From Streptococcus oralis subsp. tigurinus AZ_3a (GTDB lineage Bacteria > Bacillota > Bacilli > Lactobacillales > Streptococcaceae): 64,000 nt of DNA. Under the pieces are notes generated by a model that saw nothing but the letters and a program-made list of their open reading frames with translations, had not been told where the DNA came from and made no database searches. The number at the start of each line of letters is the position of its first letter. The first letter of the stretch is position 1. Shown here piece after piece: positions 29,580 through 39,615 of the stretch. The DNA is taken from NCBI GenBank assembly GCA_000344275.1, contig AORU01000011.1, positions 1-64,000 on the forward strand, in the 5' to 3' direction. The position numbers and the translations under genes are program-made.

Positions 29580-32276
29580 TCAGCCTGAATTACGCAAACC
29601 AGTTGCAATTCCGTTAATAGTTGTATGGATCAGTTTTTCTTCGTCAACTGACAATTCGCCGCGACGTTGACGTTTGATCAACTCCAACTGGATGTAGTTA
29701 AGGATGTTAAAGTAAGGCATACGATAGTTCAGGCTGTCTCTTAGGTAAGAGTTTTCTGCCAACAGTTCGTCATAGCCTTCGATAGCTAGAATAACGTTCT
29801 TGGTCAATTGCCATTCATCTAAAATAGTGTAGTAGATAGCCTGCACTTCTTCATCTTCACAGAGCTTAGCATATTCAAAAGCAATGTTCATGTTAGACTT
29901 AGATAAGACCATGTCTACATTGGAAAGCAAAGATTGGAAGAAAGGCCAGTTTTGGTACATGTCACGAAGAAACTCGATATTCTTCGGATCTTGATCTATA
30001 AACTCTTGAAAGCTGGATCCCACACCATACCATCCAGGGAACATGACACGACTTTGTGACCATGAGAAGACCCAAGGAATGGCACGTAGACCACCGATTT
30101 CAGTGATGGTCTTACGAGCTGCTGGACGCGAACCAATATTGAAGCTTGAAATAGCCTTGATTGGGCTTGACTCGAAGAAATAGTCATAGAAATGTTCATT
30201 TCCAAAGACCAAATCACGGTAGATATCGTAGCTACGGTCCACCACTTGATCCATAACAGCTTCATAACGATTTGACGTGTTGGTATCGCTCTTCTTCTTG
30301 GTAATCATACGGTTAATGGCTGCAGAAACCAACATTTCAAGGTTATAGTAGGCAGCGTCTTTGTTTCCGTATTTGTTTCCAATGACTTCTCCTTGCTCAG
30401 TCAGACGGATACGGTCCTTGATAGATTTGAGCGGTTGAGATGTGATGGCTTCATAAGTTGGGCCACCACCACGACCTACAGTACCACCACGACCATGGAA
30501 GAAGGTAACTTTAACGCCAAATTCATCCCCGATAGCAGTCAGTTGTTGTTGAGCTTTGTAGAGTGTCCAACATGATGATAAATAACCACCATCCTTGTTA
30601 CTATCAGAGTAACCAAGCATGATTTCTTGGTAGTTGTCTTTTGAAGCAATCCATTTTTTAGCCAATGGAAGAGAGAAATATCTTCTCATGGTTTCTTCCG
30701 AGTGATCCAAGTCTTCGATCGTTTCAAAGAGGGGAACAATCTGAACGCGCGCTTTTTGAGCATCCACCAAGCCTACTTCCTTGAGCATGATAGCTAATTC
30801 TAGCATATCAGATACACTTGTCGCGTGAGAGATGATGGTTTGGCGAATGACATTTTCACCCAGTTTATCCTTCAACTTACGAGCAGTTTTGAAGATAGAC
30901 AATTCTTTCTCAAGCAGTTCTGACTTTTCAGCATGAGTAGCTGAGAGGATACGAGGATCTTCTTCCAACTCTTTTAAGAGCAGGGCGCATTTTTCATCTT
31001 CAGAGAGATCGCTATAATGGTCGTTGATGCCAGCAGATGCTAACAATTCAGCCACACAGGCTTCATGAACACTAGAGTCTTGGCGCATGTCAATAGAAGC
31101 AAGGTAGAAGCCAAAGATTTCAACGGCTTGCATCAGTTCAACAAATTCTCCTGAAATCAGGTATTCTCCTTTGTTCTCAAGGAGAGAATCTCGAATGGCC
31201 AACAAGTCTTGATAAAATTCATCTGCAGTAGCATATCTAGGCTGAAGATCCTTATCTTCAATGAGATAAGCCTTAGTTGCCTGCATCTTAGCTTGGATAT
31301 CAAAAAGGGCACGACGATAGAGTTCTTTTTCGCGATAAATGGAGTTATCTTGTGACTTAAGCGCCATCTCACGAACTTTATCACTGACATTCACAATACT
31401 GGTTGACAGTGAAAATTCACGATAAAGATTATAAATCTTTTCATCGTAGTAGTTCATGATGACTTCGCACTGAGTCAAGGCTGATTTGTTGAGGGTTTCC
31501 GCTGTTACGAAAGGATTTCCATCACGGTCTCCTCCAATCCACATCCCCATAGTAATTGGTTTTGGATGTTTGAGCTCAATTCCTTGTTCTTTAGCTAGTT
31601 TCTTATATTCAGCCATCAAACGCGGAACAGCATTCAGGAAGGAACTTTGATAGTACTCCATCACGTTCGTGATTTCGTTAGTTACTTTCAACTTCTTCTC
31701 ACGAATCATGTCTGTTTGCATGATAATTTCAATGTAACGACGGAGATCCATGTTCCATTTTTCTTTATTAATCAAGCCTAGTTTGACATCACGGTACTTA
31801 CGCAAGAGCGTATGGATATGGTTGGTCAAGTCCAGCATACTCTTGCGTTGTACTTGCGTTGGATGTGCGGTTAAGACAGGAACGACATTTAACTTTTCTA
31901 AAATTTCAGCTGCATTTTCTTTTTCAGCTACCATCTTTATGGTTGTAGACAATTTCCCTAGATAGTCTTGTTCCACATTGTTCCGGTGGTTAATTTTATA
32001 GGCTAAGTCCACATCCTCAGATATATTAATCAAGAGTGGAAGGATAGAGAAATAACGAGAAATGTAAATCATTTCTTCATTGGAAAGGCTAGTCACCAGT
32101 TCATTGAGCCCTTGATAGTTTTCATTTGTTGATAATTCCTTCAACTGCATGATTTTTTCAAAGGTCTCTGGCGCTAGCATATTTTTTGTAATATCTTCTA
32201 GTAGCTCTGTCAAAATCAAGACTTCTTCTTGGATGACGGCTTTATTACTATAGTTTTCTAATTTCTGAAGAGACAT
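29580..32276 (-). CDS. ppc: Phosphoenolpyruvate carboxylase
   Basis: Anaplerotic CO2 fixation: PEP + bicarbonate to oxaloacetate, feeding aspartate synthesis in a bacterium with an incomplete TCA cycle. About 898 residues. The catalytic signature [13 protein letters not shown] (about 133-145; family VLTAHPTE), GGDRDGNPF (about 243-251), [14 protein letters not shown] (about 576-589) and the C-terminal RNSG-type ending (LRNSG) are present. I start at [10 protein letters not shown] behind AAAGGA; a seven-codon upstream extension is less likely. It is transcribed with ftsW, 24 nt downstream. Confidence 0.97.
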   Translation of the reverse strand: MSLQKLENYSNKAVIQEEVLILTELLEDITKNMLAPETFEKIMQLKELSTNENYQGLNELVTSLSNEEMIYISRYFSILPLLINISEDVDLAYKINHRNNVEQDYLGKLSTTIKMVAEKENAAEILEKLNVVPVLTAHPTQVQRKSMLDLTNHIHTLLRKYRDVKLGLINKEKWNMDLRRYIEIIMQTDMIREKKLKVTNEITNVMEYYQSSFLNAVPRLMAEYKKLAKEQGIELKHPKPITMGMWIGGDRDGNPFVTAETLNKSALTQCEVIMNYYDEKIYNLYREFSLSTSIVNVSDKVREMALKSQDNSIYREKELYRRALFDIQAKMQATKAYLIEDKDLQPRYATADEFYQDLLAIRDSLLENKGEYLISGEFVELMQAVEIFGFYLASIDMRQDSSVHEACVAELLASAGINDHYSDLSEDEKCALLLKELEEDPRILSATHAEKSELLEKELSIFKTARKLKDKLGENVIRQTIISHATSVSDMLELAIMLKEVGLVDAQKARVQIVPLFETIEDLDHSEETMRRYFSLPLAKKWIASKDNYQEIMLGYSDSNKDGGYLSSCWTLYKAQQQLTAIGDEFGVKVTFFHGRGGTVGRGGGPTYEAITSQPLKSIKDRIRLTEQGEVIGNKYGNKDAAYYNLEMLVSAAINRMITKKKSDTNTSNRYEAVMDQVVDRSYDIYRDLVFGNEHFYDYFFESSPIKAISSFNIGSRPAARKTITEIGGLRAIPWVFSWSQSRVMFPGWYGVGSSFQEFIDQDPKNIEFLRDMYQNWPFFQSLLSNVDMVLSKSNMNIAFEYAKLCEDEEVQAIYYTILDEWQLTKNVILAIEGYDELLAENSYLRDSLNYRMPYFNILNYIQLELIKRQRRGELSVDEEKLIHTTINGIATGLRNSG

Positions 32277-32300
32277 ATACTTTTCCTTTCCATACAATCC

Positions 32301-33524
32301 TTACAGATCTTCAACAGTTTGAGATTCGTACTCTCTAATGAGTTTAGCACGTTTCTCGCTGGCATCGATATTTAATACAAGGGCAATGGCTACGGATAAT
32401 ACCAGGAGACTGTTCCCACCTTGTGAAAGGAAGGGGAAGGTTACCCCTGTAGAAGGAATCAATCCAGAAATCCCACCGATATTGACAAAGACCTGAACAA
32501 GGATCATCCCTCCGACACCAATAGCAACCATGGAGTTAAAGGGATCCTTAGCTCGAATACCAACCAAGATGATTCGCAAAATTAAGAAGAAGAGCAAAGC
32601 CAAAATCATACTCGCTCCTACGAATCCAAACTCTTCGATGACAATCGAAAAGACGAAATCCGTATGGGCTTCTGGCAGATAACCACGCTTCTCGATAGAA
32701 TTTCCCAATCCTAGTCCGAACCAACCTCCATTAACCATAGCATAGTAAGAGTTTGCAAGCTGGTGTCCTGCACCCGCCAAGTCATTAAAGGGATTAAAGA
32801 AGGCACTAAAACGTTTAGCAACGTAACCAAATACCGGTATCTGAGAAAATTTTTCAACCCCAACAAGACGAATGACAGACAATACTAAAATTGAACTCCC
32901 TGCCAAGAGAGCTAGAATGGTCGAGAACCAACGATAGGCGATTCCACTAACGGTGTACATAATGAGCGCCACCAAAACCAAGATGGTCGCATTTCCCAAG
33001 TCGGGGAAGATCCCCAAGCTACCAATCAGAACCAGCAGAACAAAACGCCAGTCGTTAAAAGCTCGAGGTAGCCATTGATTTTGGGTCAACACCTGAAAAT
33101 CATAAACCTCAATCTCATCTTGCTGTTTTGAAAAACGATGTGCCAAGTACCAGACGATGATAATCTTAAGGTATTCAGCCGGCTGAATCGTTACAGGTCC
33201 TACAGAAATCCATCCGTATGCTCCATTGACAGGCGTTCCGACCAGACGCGCTAGAGCTAAAAGAACCATCTCCACAATCATCACGATAAAAATGAGACGT
33301 CCATTTCTCAGGAAACCTAATTTTAATTTATAGATTAAGGCAATCAAAACCAAACTAGCTACCCAGAAAATCCCCTGGTTACGTACCAATTGAAAAGCGC
33401 TTTTTCCTTCTTCAATTAGGGTTGCACTCGTTGTCGAGTAAACTACAATCAACCCCAAAATTGACAGAAGAAAATAAGGAATCAAAATGGAATAGTTTAG
33501 TAGGTGCCTTTTACTAATTTTCAT
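32301..33524 (-). CDS. ftsW: Cell division peptidoglycan polymerase FtsW (SEDS family)
   Basis: Septal peptidoglycan glycosyltransferase acting with a class B PBP. It has 407 residues and about ten hydrophobic segments. SEDS signatures are visible: QPAEYLKIIIVWYLAHRFSK (about 118-137), FPDLGNATILVLVAL, EEFGFVGAS (about 295-303) and STGVTFPFLSQGGNSLL (about 358-374). Linkage to ppc is as I remember it in pneumococcus. The second SEDS protein, RodA, is not in the window. Confidence 0.95.
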   Translation of the reverse strand: MKISKRHLLNYSILIPYFLLSILGLIVVYSTTSATLIEEGKSAFQLVRNQGIFWVASLVLIALIYKLKLGFLRNGRLIFIVMIVEMVLLALARLVGTPVNGAYGWISVGPVTIQPAEYLKIIIVWYLAHRFSKQQDEIEVYDFQVLTQNQWLPRAFNDWRFVLLVLIGSLGIFPDLGNATILVLVALIMYTVSGIAYRWFSTILALLAGSSILVLSVIRLVGVEKFSQIPVFGYVAKRFSAFFNPFNDLAGAGHQLANSYYAMVNGGWFGLGLGNSIEKRGYLPEAHTDFVFSIVIEEFGFVGASMILALLFFLILRIILVGIRAKDPFNSMVAIGVGGMILVQVFVNIGGISGLIPSTGVTFPFLSQGGNSLLVLSVAIALVLNIDASEKRAKLIREYESQTVEDL

Positions 33525-33593
33525 ATTTCACCACTCTAATAGGAACAGAGGTGGTTGTCCCTAATTCCGTTTTATTTTCTAGTTTTGATTGTT

Positions 33594-33602
33594 ATTATAC
33601 CA
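33594..33602 (-). promoter_or_regulatory. Promoter of ftsW-ppc
   Basis: Extended -10 TGGTATAAT on the bottom strand, hexamer at 33594-33599, leader about 65 nt. Confidence 0.55.
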
Positions 33603-33672
33603 CTTTTTCAGAAAGAAAAAAACTATTATCCTTTAATCCTTCGAATTTTACTTATTTTTTGTCTTCAAGCAT

Positions 33673-33707
33673 AAAAAATACAAACCTCAAATGAGATTTG
33701 TATTTTC
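33673..33707 (-). terminator. Terminator of the coiA-pepF-methyltransferase-prsA run
   Basis: AAATACAAATCTCA / TTGAGGTTTGTATTT with T tail on the bottom strand after the prsA stop. Confidence 0.8.
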
Positions 33708-33712
33708 ATTGC

Positions 33713-34654
33713 TTAGTTAGATGAAGAGCTACTGCTTGAGCTTGAGTCACCACCACCGATGTATTGGGTGAAGATGTTTTGGAAGGCTTGATCTTTGACT
33801 TTGATATTAGCAGCTTGTAATTCTTTACCAATTACTCCTTGAACAAAGGCAGAATCATTTTGTTTTTGAGTCAAAATGCTGGTCTTCAATTTTTCTTTGT
33901 AATCCTCTAAGTTAGAAGATTTTTCTGTCTTCTTCGTTACTTTAACGATGTAGAATTGATTGCTGTAGGCTTGTGTTCCAGTAGCCGTAATCACATCAGA
34001 AACACCGTTCACATCCAAGGCAAAGGCCGCTTTTTTGACTTGTTCTGGAAGTTCCGTTGAAGCAGAGTCAAAAGTGATTTCTCCACCATTTTCTTTTGTC
34101 TTATCATCGTTAGAATTGTCTTTTGCCAACTGAGCAAAATCTGCACCTTCTGCTTTCGCTTTTTCAAGCACTTCTTTCGCCTTGTCTTCATTATCCATAC
34201 GGATGATTTGAGCTGTTACATCTGGTGTATAAGACTCAAAAGCCTTTTGGTAAGCCTCATCTGTCAATTCACTCTCTGCAGCTTTCTTAACTGCCAATTC
34301 AACCAATTTGCTAGTACGAATTTGAGCTTTACGAGTTTCAGCAGTCATACCTGCCCGTTGAAGTACACTGTTGTAGCTATCGCCGTATTTCTTTTGTTCC
34401 TCAGCAACGGCGTCATCCACATCTTTGTCAGTCACTTCTGACCCATATTGTTTTTCAAATACTTTTTGGATGGTCATATTAAGCAAGACTTGTTGCGCAG
34501 TTGAATTGTTCTTTACTTCTTCAAAAAATTGATGCTCCGTAATCACATCACCCTTCATGCTGATCAAATCTTTCCCTTCAGAACTATTTGAACAAGCTGC
34601 AAGTGTTGCTACTGATAAAAGTGTGATGGCTCCTGCCATAATTTTTTTCTTCAT
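33713..34654 (-). CDS. prsA: Foldase lipoprotein PrsA/PpmA
   Basis: Extracellular peptidyl-prolyl isomerase-type lipoprotein that helps exported proteins fold. It has 313 residues, with lipobox TLAAC (Cys about 21), an N-terminal helical chaperone region, and a parvulin-like domain (about 145-240). Catalytic residues of the parvulin fold are poorly kept, as in many streptococcal homologues. The tail is GGGDSSSSSSSSSN, a low-complexity serine run. It corresponds to pneumococcal PpmA, a known surface antigen. Confidence 0.9.
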   Translation of the reverse strand: MKKKIMAGAITLLSVATLAACSNSSEGKDLISMKGDVITEHQFFEEVKNNSTAQQVLLNMTIQKVFEKQYGSEVTDKDVDDAVAEEQKKYGDSYNSVLQRAGMTAETRKAQIRTSKLVELAVKKAAESELTDEAYQKAFESYTPDVTAQIIRMDNEDKAKEVLEKAKAEGADFAQLAKDNSNDDKTKENGGEITFDSASTELPEQVKKAAFALDVNGVSDVITATGTQAYSNQFYIVKVTKKTEKSSNLEDYKEKLKTSILTQKQNDSAFVQGVIGKELQAANIKVKDQAFQNIFTQYIGGGDSSSSSSSSSN

Positions 34655-34721
34655 GTTTACTCCTTTTACGGTAAGTGTTACTTTATCTATTTTACTATCA
34701 TTTCTTAAATTTTTCTGAAAA

Positions 34722-35435
34722 TCATTCGCTCTCAGGAAGCTCTACTTCTGCTAGATTCTTTCGTAGCATGAGAATGCCGTCTCCAAGTGGAACTAGAGTT
34801 GCTGTTAGACCTGGATTGTCCAAAGTTGCGTCGAAAAGTCTTTGCAAACCTCGGTAAATGGTTCGTTGACCTCGGCGGACTTCCATGATGTCCTTGGCAA
34901 CATCTCCTCCTTGGAAAATATCATCCAAGACCACCACTCCACTGACTTCAAGTCGTTTAAGGATTTCAGGCAGAAAGACGATGTACTTGGATTTGGCCGA
35001 ATCCATAAAGACAAAGTCATAAGTTTCTGTCAGACTGGATAAAACATCGACTGCATCTCCCTCTAAAAGAGTGATTTGCTTACGACTGTCAAACTGGGCA
35101 AAGTTTTCCTTGGCAAAGCCTATCATCTCAGGATTACGGTCAATAGTTGTGATCTTAGCATCTGGCGCATGTTCCGCCATCAAGAGGGCTGAAAAGCCAA
35201 TTGCCGTCCCAATCTCCAAAATGTTCTTGGGCTGTATGGTCTCCATGAGAAACCGGAAGTAGGCAACTGTCTCATGAGGAATGATGGGAATGTTTTCCTT
35301 GCGAGCGAAGGTCTCCAATTCTTTTAAGGAACCTGTCACCTGCTTTTGACGCTGGCGCATGAGTTCTACGATTTCTTCCTTGACGACGGGACGACGCATA
35401 TTGTGATTGGCATTTTTACTATAAGACTCTACCAT
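34722..35435 (-). CDS. SAM-dependent O-methyltransferase (class I, COMT-like)
   Basis: A 237-residue methyltransferase of the O-methyltransferase family 3 (catechol/caffeoyl-CoA type). Motif I is ILEIGTAIGFSALLMAEHAP (about 74-93), the acidic residue after strand 2 is in ITTIDRNPEM, and FMDSAKSKY (about 142-150) supplies metal and substrate residues. Firmicute homologues (YrrM/TrmR) methylate 5-hydroxyuridine in tRNA position 34, a plausible role here. The start ATG lies one base after the pepF stop (TAAGATG), so it is translationally coupled. Confidence 0.88.
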   Translation of the reverse strand: MVESYSKNANHNMRRPVVKEEIVELMRQRQKQVTGSLKELETFARKENIPIIPHETVAYFRFLMETIQPKNILEIGTAIGFSALLMAEHAPDAKITTIDRNPEMIGFAKENFAQFDSRKQITLLEGDAVDVLSSLTETYDFVFMDSAKSKYIVFLPEILKRLEVSGVVVLDDIFQGGDVAKDIMEVRRGQRTIYRGLQRLFDATLDNPGLTATLVPLGDGILMLRKNLAEVELPESE

Positions 35436-35436
35436 C

Positions 35437-37239
35437 TTAAACTAGTCCCAATTTTTCAACAAGGGCTTCAAACTCGTTCAAGCGACGTTCAAAGACTGCA
35501 AAGGCATCGTTGAGATAGTCTTCTTTTTCCATATCCACTCCCGCTTTTCTCATGACATTGAGCGGATAGTCTGACTTACCTGCCTTGAGGTAGTCGATAT
35601 AGCGGTCACGATCTTCTTGGCTACCATGGACAATCTTTTCAGCTAAGGCTGAAGCAGCTGCAAAACCAGTTGAATACTGATAAACATAGTAGTTATAGTA
35701 GAAGTGTGGAATGCGGGCCCACTCGTATTGGATTTGAGGATTATCTTCCTTGCTGAGTCCATAGTACTCTTGGTTCAAGTCAGCGTAGAGTTTATTAAGG
35801 AAATCACTTGTCAAGACTTCTCCATTTTGGTCTGCTTGGTGGATGGCATGTTCAAACTCAGCGAATTGAGTTTGACGGAAGACTGTTCCACGGAAACCGT
35901 CTAGGAAGTTATTGAGAATAGCAAAACGAGTCGCATTGTCTTCTACTTCTTCCAACAATTTCTCTGTCAAGATATTTTCATTGGTTGTTGAGGCAATTTC
36001 AGCCAAGAAGATAGAATAATCCCCGTAAACATAAGGCTGGGTTTCACGAGTATAGCTTGAGTGCATACTGTGACCTGTTTCATGGACAAGGGTAAAGAGA
36101 TTGTCTAGATTGTCCTGCCAGTTGAGAAGCATAAAAGCATTGGTATCATAAGAACCACCAGAGTAGGCACCAGAACGCTTGCCTTGGTTTTCATAGACAT
36201 CAATCCAACGCTCGCTGAAGGCACGTTTGACACGGCTCAAGTAGTCGTCACCTAAAACCGCCAAAGCTTCTTCTGCCTTTTTCAAGGCTTCTTCGTAGGT
36301 AAAGCTATAATCTACTGACGAGAGTGGTGTGTAGACATCATACATCTTGAGGTCGGAAATACCCAAGATTTTAGAACGAAGTTCTAGGTAACGATGTAAG
36401 AGTGGCAAGTGCTTGCGAACTGCTGCTACTAGATTGTCATAGACACTTTCTGGAACAAAGTTTGCTGCGAGGGCTGCATGGCGAGCACTCTTATAGTTGC
36501 GAACTTTTGCTCGGTAGTTTTGCACCTTAACATTTGTCTGCAAGGTCTTAGCATAAGTGTGTTGGAATTGCTCGTAAGTCGCATAGAGGGCTTCATAAGC
36601 ACCACGTCGCACTTCACGGTTTTTAGATTCCATCAAGCGGATATAAGTGCCGTGAGAGAGTTGCACTTCCTTGCCTTCATCATCAAGCACATATGGGAAG
36701 CTAATATCCGCATTGTCCAAGATGGCGAAAGTTTCACTAGCCGAGCCAAAGATTTCTCCTGCTCCAGCAAGCAATTCTTCCTCACGTTGCGAAAGAACAT
36801 GGTCTTTCTTTTGCAAGAGCTTGTCAAAAAAGTGCTTGTAAACTTGGAGTTTCGGTTGAGCTTCTAGGAAAGCTGCATACTGCTCTTCGCTAATCTCCAT
36901 AAACTCGGGTTCGTAGAATGAAAAAGCCTGTTCTAACTGACTGTATAGGGTCATTGCCTTAGCATAATACTCTTGATACTTGGCTTCACGCGTGTCCTGG
37001 TCATTTTTCATATGCGCATAGACATAAAGCTTTTCAACTTGGCGTTCCAAGTCGAGTGAGAATTCTGTGATCTCAAGCAAACTGTCTGCGCTGTCCAAGA
37101 GATGTCCCTCATACTGAGATGCTGTTTGTACTTTTTCAGTTAAATCTTTCAAGGCTTCTTCCCAAGCCTGATCTGTTGGGTAGATTGTCGAAAGATCCCA
37201 TGTATCTTTTTCATTTATTTCATGTCGTTGTAATACCAT
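35437..37239 (-). CDS. pepF: Oligoendopeptidase F
   Basis: M3-family zinc metallopeptidase that hydrolyses peptides of about 6-17 residues in the cytoplasm. It has 600 residues, with the zinc motif HETGH (about residues 387-391) followed by the third ligand glutamate in IASTTNE about 25 residues later, and C-terminal tyrosine-rich substrate elements ([12 protein letters not shown]). It lies between coiA and the methyltransferase gene. In pneumococcus the coiA operon carries pepF along during competence, so its expression may rise then. Confidence 0.96.
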   Translation of the reverse strand: MVLQRHEINEKDTWDLSTIYPTDQAWEEALKDLTEKVQTASQYEGHLLDSADSLLEITEFSLDLERQVEKLYVYAHMKNDQDTREAKYQEYYAKAMTLYSQLEQAFSFYEPEFMEISEEQYAAFLEAQPKLQVYKHFFDKLLQKKDHVLSQREEELLAGAGEIFGSASETFAILDNADISFPYVLDDEGKEVQLSHGTYIRLMESKNREVRRGAYEALYATYEQFQHTYAKTLQTNVKVQNYRAKVRNYKSARHAALAANFVPESVYDNLVAAVRKHLPLLHRYLELRSKILGISDLKMYDVYTPLSSVDYSFTYEEALKKAEEALAVLGDDYLSRVKRAFSERWIDVYENQGKRSGAYSGGSYDTNAFMLLNWQDNLDNLFTLVHETGHSMHSSYTRETQPYVYGDYSIFLAEIASTTNENILTEKLLEEVEDNATRFAILNNFLDGFRGTVFRQTQFAEFEHAIHQADQNGEVLTSDFLNKLYADLNQEYYGLSKEDNPQIQYEWARIPHFYYNYYVYQYSTGFAAASALAEKIVHGSQEDRDRYIDYLKAGKSDYPLNVMRKAGVDMEKEDYLNDAFAVFERRLNEFEALVEKLGLV

Positions 37240-37257
37240 AAGATTCCTCCATCCTTT

Positions 37258-38214
37258 CTATTTTACCACATTTTTTGAGAAATATAAGTGATAAAAGGCT
37301 GGTGGATAGAGCTTTTGGCGATTATTTTTCGGATTTTTTTGATAGTAAGCCTGAAAATTTCTATAATAGCTAGTCAGATTCGTTTCAATCTGCAAAAAAT
37401 TTCCTGATTCTATCGGCTTGACTTGAGGATACCAGTCGTCTAGTTGACGGTTTAATAGATTGTCTCCTTGATGATAAGCTTCCTCCTGCTTCTTCATCCA
37501 ATAAGGCGTTTGGTAGTACAACTGCTGGCGAATGTAGTGACAGATAGTGGAATCTTGCACAACTGCAAAACGAGGCAGTTTTTGTTTTTGATAAGGAAAT
37601 CGTAGAATTTCCAAGAGATTTCCTTGGCCATAGGGAAATTCCTTGACCTGAAAATGAAGTTTGCCACGTAGGTCCTGATGTAAAAGGTATTTAAGTCTCA
37701 AAACTTGCTTTTTGAGATCTAGTTCCCAAACATAGAAACCCATATTTTGACTAAAATAGAGAAATCCACTTTGCAATTGTGTTAATCGCTCCTTTAACCA
37801 GAGTTTTTCTCCCAGTAGCCAGATAACCTGATAGCCCTGGCTGCGGTATCCTTGACTTCTATCGCCTAAAAGCTTTTGGGACAAGGGACTGCACTGAACC
37901 TCCAGAGCTAGTTTCTCATTGACGAGAACATCTGCTATCTGCTGAATCTCAGGAAGAGCGTACTCTAGGGCAACCTGACTGTCTTTCTTGACCCAGTGAT
38001 AAAGGGCCTCTTTGTTGCCCAAGTGTTCTGGACTTTCATTTTCAAAAATAGCCATACAATCTCTTAACCTTTCATGGGCAAAGTGCGTTCGAATACTCTG
38101 TCCTTGGCGTAATCGTAGCCCGCCCCCACAGGCGGGGCAGGTATAAGCTTGCTTAGTCACGTCTTTTTCGAGTGCATTTACCAAATTTCCCTTGGCATCT
38201 CTAGCTACAAACAT
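37258..38214 (-). CDS. coiA: Competence protein CoiA
   Basis: Late competence protein needed for efficient recombination of imported single-stranded DNA; it works in the cytoplasm with RecA and DprA. It has 318 residues. The N-terminus carries a zinc-ribbon-like set (C26, C29, H44, H47, C53) and next comes a nuclease-like segment with LGNKEALYHWVKKD and LALEVQCSPLS (about 101-111), a restriction-endonuclease-type E-x-Q pattern. A com-box lies 22-29 nt before the ATG. It is upstream of pepF in the same direction. Confidence 0.93.
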   Translation of the reverse strand: MFVARDAKGNLVNALEKDVTKQAYTCPACGGGLRLRQGQSIRTHFAHERLRDCMAIFENESPEHLGNKEALYHWVKKDSQVALEYALPEIQQIADVLVNEKLALEVQCSPLSQKLLGDRSQGYRSQGYQVIWLLGEKLWLKERLTQLQSGFLYFSQNMGFYVWELDLKKQVLRLKYLLHQDLRGKLHFQVKEFPYGQGNLLEILRFPYQKQKLPRFAVVQDSTICHYIRQQLYYQTPYWMKKQEEAYHQGDNLLNRQLDDWYPQVKPIESGNFLQIETNLTSYYRNFQAYYQKNPKNNRQKLYPPAFYHLYFSKNVVK

Positions 38215-38235
38215 GGTCTACCTCCTTTTCTTTTC

Positions 38236-38243
38236 TATTCGAA
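38236..38243 (-). promoter_or_regulatory. com-box (SigX/ComX promoter) of coiA
   Basis: TTCGAATA on the bottom strand matches seven of eight bases of the late-competence box TACGAATA and is preceded by a T-rich tract. It lies between the upstream terminator and the coiA ATG, as expected. Confidence 0.75.
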
Positions 38244-38251
38244 AAAGAAGT

Positions 38252-38275
38252 AAAAAGACTGGAATTCCAGCCTTT
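38252..38275 (-). terminator. Terminator of the Card1-like nuclease gene
   Basis: AAAGGCTGG-AATT-CCAGTCTTTTT on the bottom strand. It insulates the nuclease gene from the coiA com-box. Confidence 0.8.
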
Positions 38276-38289
38276 CATAATACTATTTC

Positions 38290-39438
38290 TTATCTTTTTT
38301 GTCTCTTAGAATATTTTTTTATCATGGGAATGAGATTGGAAATCTGCTCACTTCTAATGACCAGCACGCCGTATTCTTGGCAGCGATTGGCATAAGCTGG
38401 ATTGATTTTTCCAGTACAAACAATCAACTTGAGGCAACTCTCCCCAGCAAAATGATTAGCGTAGACTTCTAGTTCGTTGATGGCTTCAACTGATAAATCT
38501 GTCATTTTGCAGGAGATAAAGGTAATCGACCGGCCCTTTCTCAGAATGACATCAATCTCATTTTGAACATTGTCTGCCTCTGGAAAGATACCATTCCAAT
38601 CAATCTCACCACCTATCATGCACTCATCAAACAACTGAGATTCAAGCGCCAAGAGATAGAGATATACCTCTAAAATATGTCCCTTGTTGCGGCAAAAGAC
38701 TTGAGCTTCTTGACTTGGAAAGCTGTATGCTACTCGTTTCTTGTCTTCGCTTTCAATACAAAGCATCCCTGCTTCCACAAGTAAAGGAATAAGGGATTTT
38801 GGATAGTGATAATACCTGCCATTGTTTTCCAGTATTTTTTCGGTCTCAGCATGCAGGTCATTGGTCTTAGCTAGAGAGAAAAATTGGGTCACTTGATACC
38901 AGTGGGCAGGATTGGCAATGGCAGAGCTGGATAGTTTTTTGATGGCTGCAATTTCTTGAACTGAGTGGATAGGGCGTTTTGATTTGAGCATTTTTCCACC
39001 ACGCAAGGCTATCAGCTGTTGGATGCTTAGGGTTGGAATGTCCAAGTCTTCTTTTTCCAACTGGCCATCTACCCACTTGTATTGTTTTCCTCGCTCGACA
39101 TCCATAGCAACGATGGGGAGGTGACGATCCAAGCCGTATTGATAGAGGGATAAGGCTAGTAGCGAATCCCCACCAAAAACATCGAGAAGGACTTGGTCGT
39201 AACCTGCTAGGCAATAATCTAACTGGTCCGCTAGTTGTTCTAAGGATAACTGACGAAAGGTCACTCGTTGGATATGAGGCACCTCATCCATGATAAACTG
39301 ACGGAGGGAGAGCTTCTCTTCATTGCTTATTTTCGTCAAAGATAGAAAAAGAATCTCGTCACAATCACTGATAAAGGCTTGGTAGACATTCTTTTCCAAT
39401 ACATGCCGATCATACAGCTCCACTAAAAGACTCGTCAT
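38290..39438 (-). CDS. Card1/Can2-like CARF-domain nuclease (DUF1887 family), orphan
   Basis: I recognise the layout of the DUF1887 family. An N-terminal Rossmann CARF-like domain (about 1-150) contains LLDVFGGDSLLALSL (85-98) where CARF proteins keep a GG-T-K turn. A winged-helix-like middle follows (about 160-250). The C-terminal PD-(D/E)xK fold has E257, N293-E-I-D296 and F308-S-C-K311. Card1/Can2 members are nucleases activated by cyclic oligoadenylate from type III CRISPR systems. Here the usual (D/E)xK reads S-C-K, and the CARF turn reads GGDS, so activity or ligand may differ. The start (MTSLLVELYD, 382 residues) is set by GGAGG. It has its own promoter and terminator, no cas gene or array is in view, and it sits between coiA and broken tehB. 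Confidence 0.75.
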   Translation of the reverse strand: MTSLLVELYDRHVLEKNVYQAFISDCDEILFLSLTKISNEEKLSLRQFIMDEVPHIQRVTFRQLSLEQLADQLDYCLAGYDQVLLDVFGGDSLLALSLYQYGLDRHLPIVAMDVERGKQYKWVDGQLEKEDLDIPTLSIQQLIALRGGKMLKSKRPIHSVQEIAAIKKLSSSAIANPAHWYQVTQFFSLAKTNDLHAETEKILENNGRYYHYPKSLIPLLVEAGMLCIESEDKKRVAYSFPSQEAQVFCRNKGHILEVYLYLLALESQLFDECMIGGEIDWNGIFPEADNVQNEIDVILRKGRSITFISCKMTDLSVEAINELEVYANHFAGESCLKLIVCTGKINPAYANRCQEYGVLVIRSEQISNLIPMIKKYSKRQKR

Positions 39439-39517
39439 TCGACCACCTCCATCATAAAGACTTTCTTGCGCTGAGAGTATCAGCAATACAACTCTAATGC
39501 TCAGATTTCCTACTTCT

Positions 39518-39526
39518 AGTATAGCA
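39518..39526 (-). promoter_or_regulatory. Promoter of the Card1-like nuclease gene
   Basis: Extended -10 TGCTATACT on the bottom strand, hexamer at 39518-39523, leader about 75 nt. Confidence 0.55.
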
Positions 39527-39561
39527 TAAAATCCTGCTCTCCCCAATCAACCAACGCAAAC

Positions 39562-39599
39562 AAAAACGAATAGAGACCTTGCAAAGTGGTTTCTATTCG
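39562..39599 (-). terminator. Terminator after tehB
   Basis: GAATAGAAACC...GGTCTCTATTC followed by GTTTTTG on the bottom strand. Confidence 0.7.
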
Positions 39600-39615
39600 C
39601 TGGTATAGGTTTGAT

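Noticed and set aside
38290..39546. Longer form of the Card1-like protein starting at 39546
   Set aside because: The extra 36 codons overlap the promoter and leader. GGAGG sits just before the ATG at 39438, and the family begins there.
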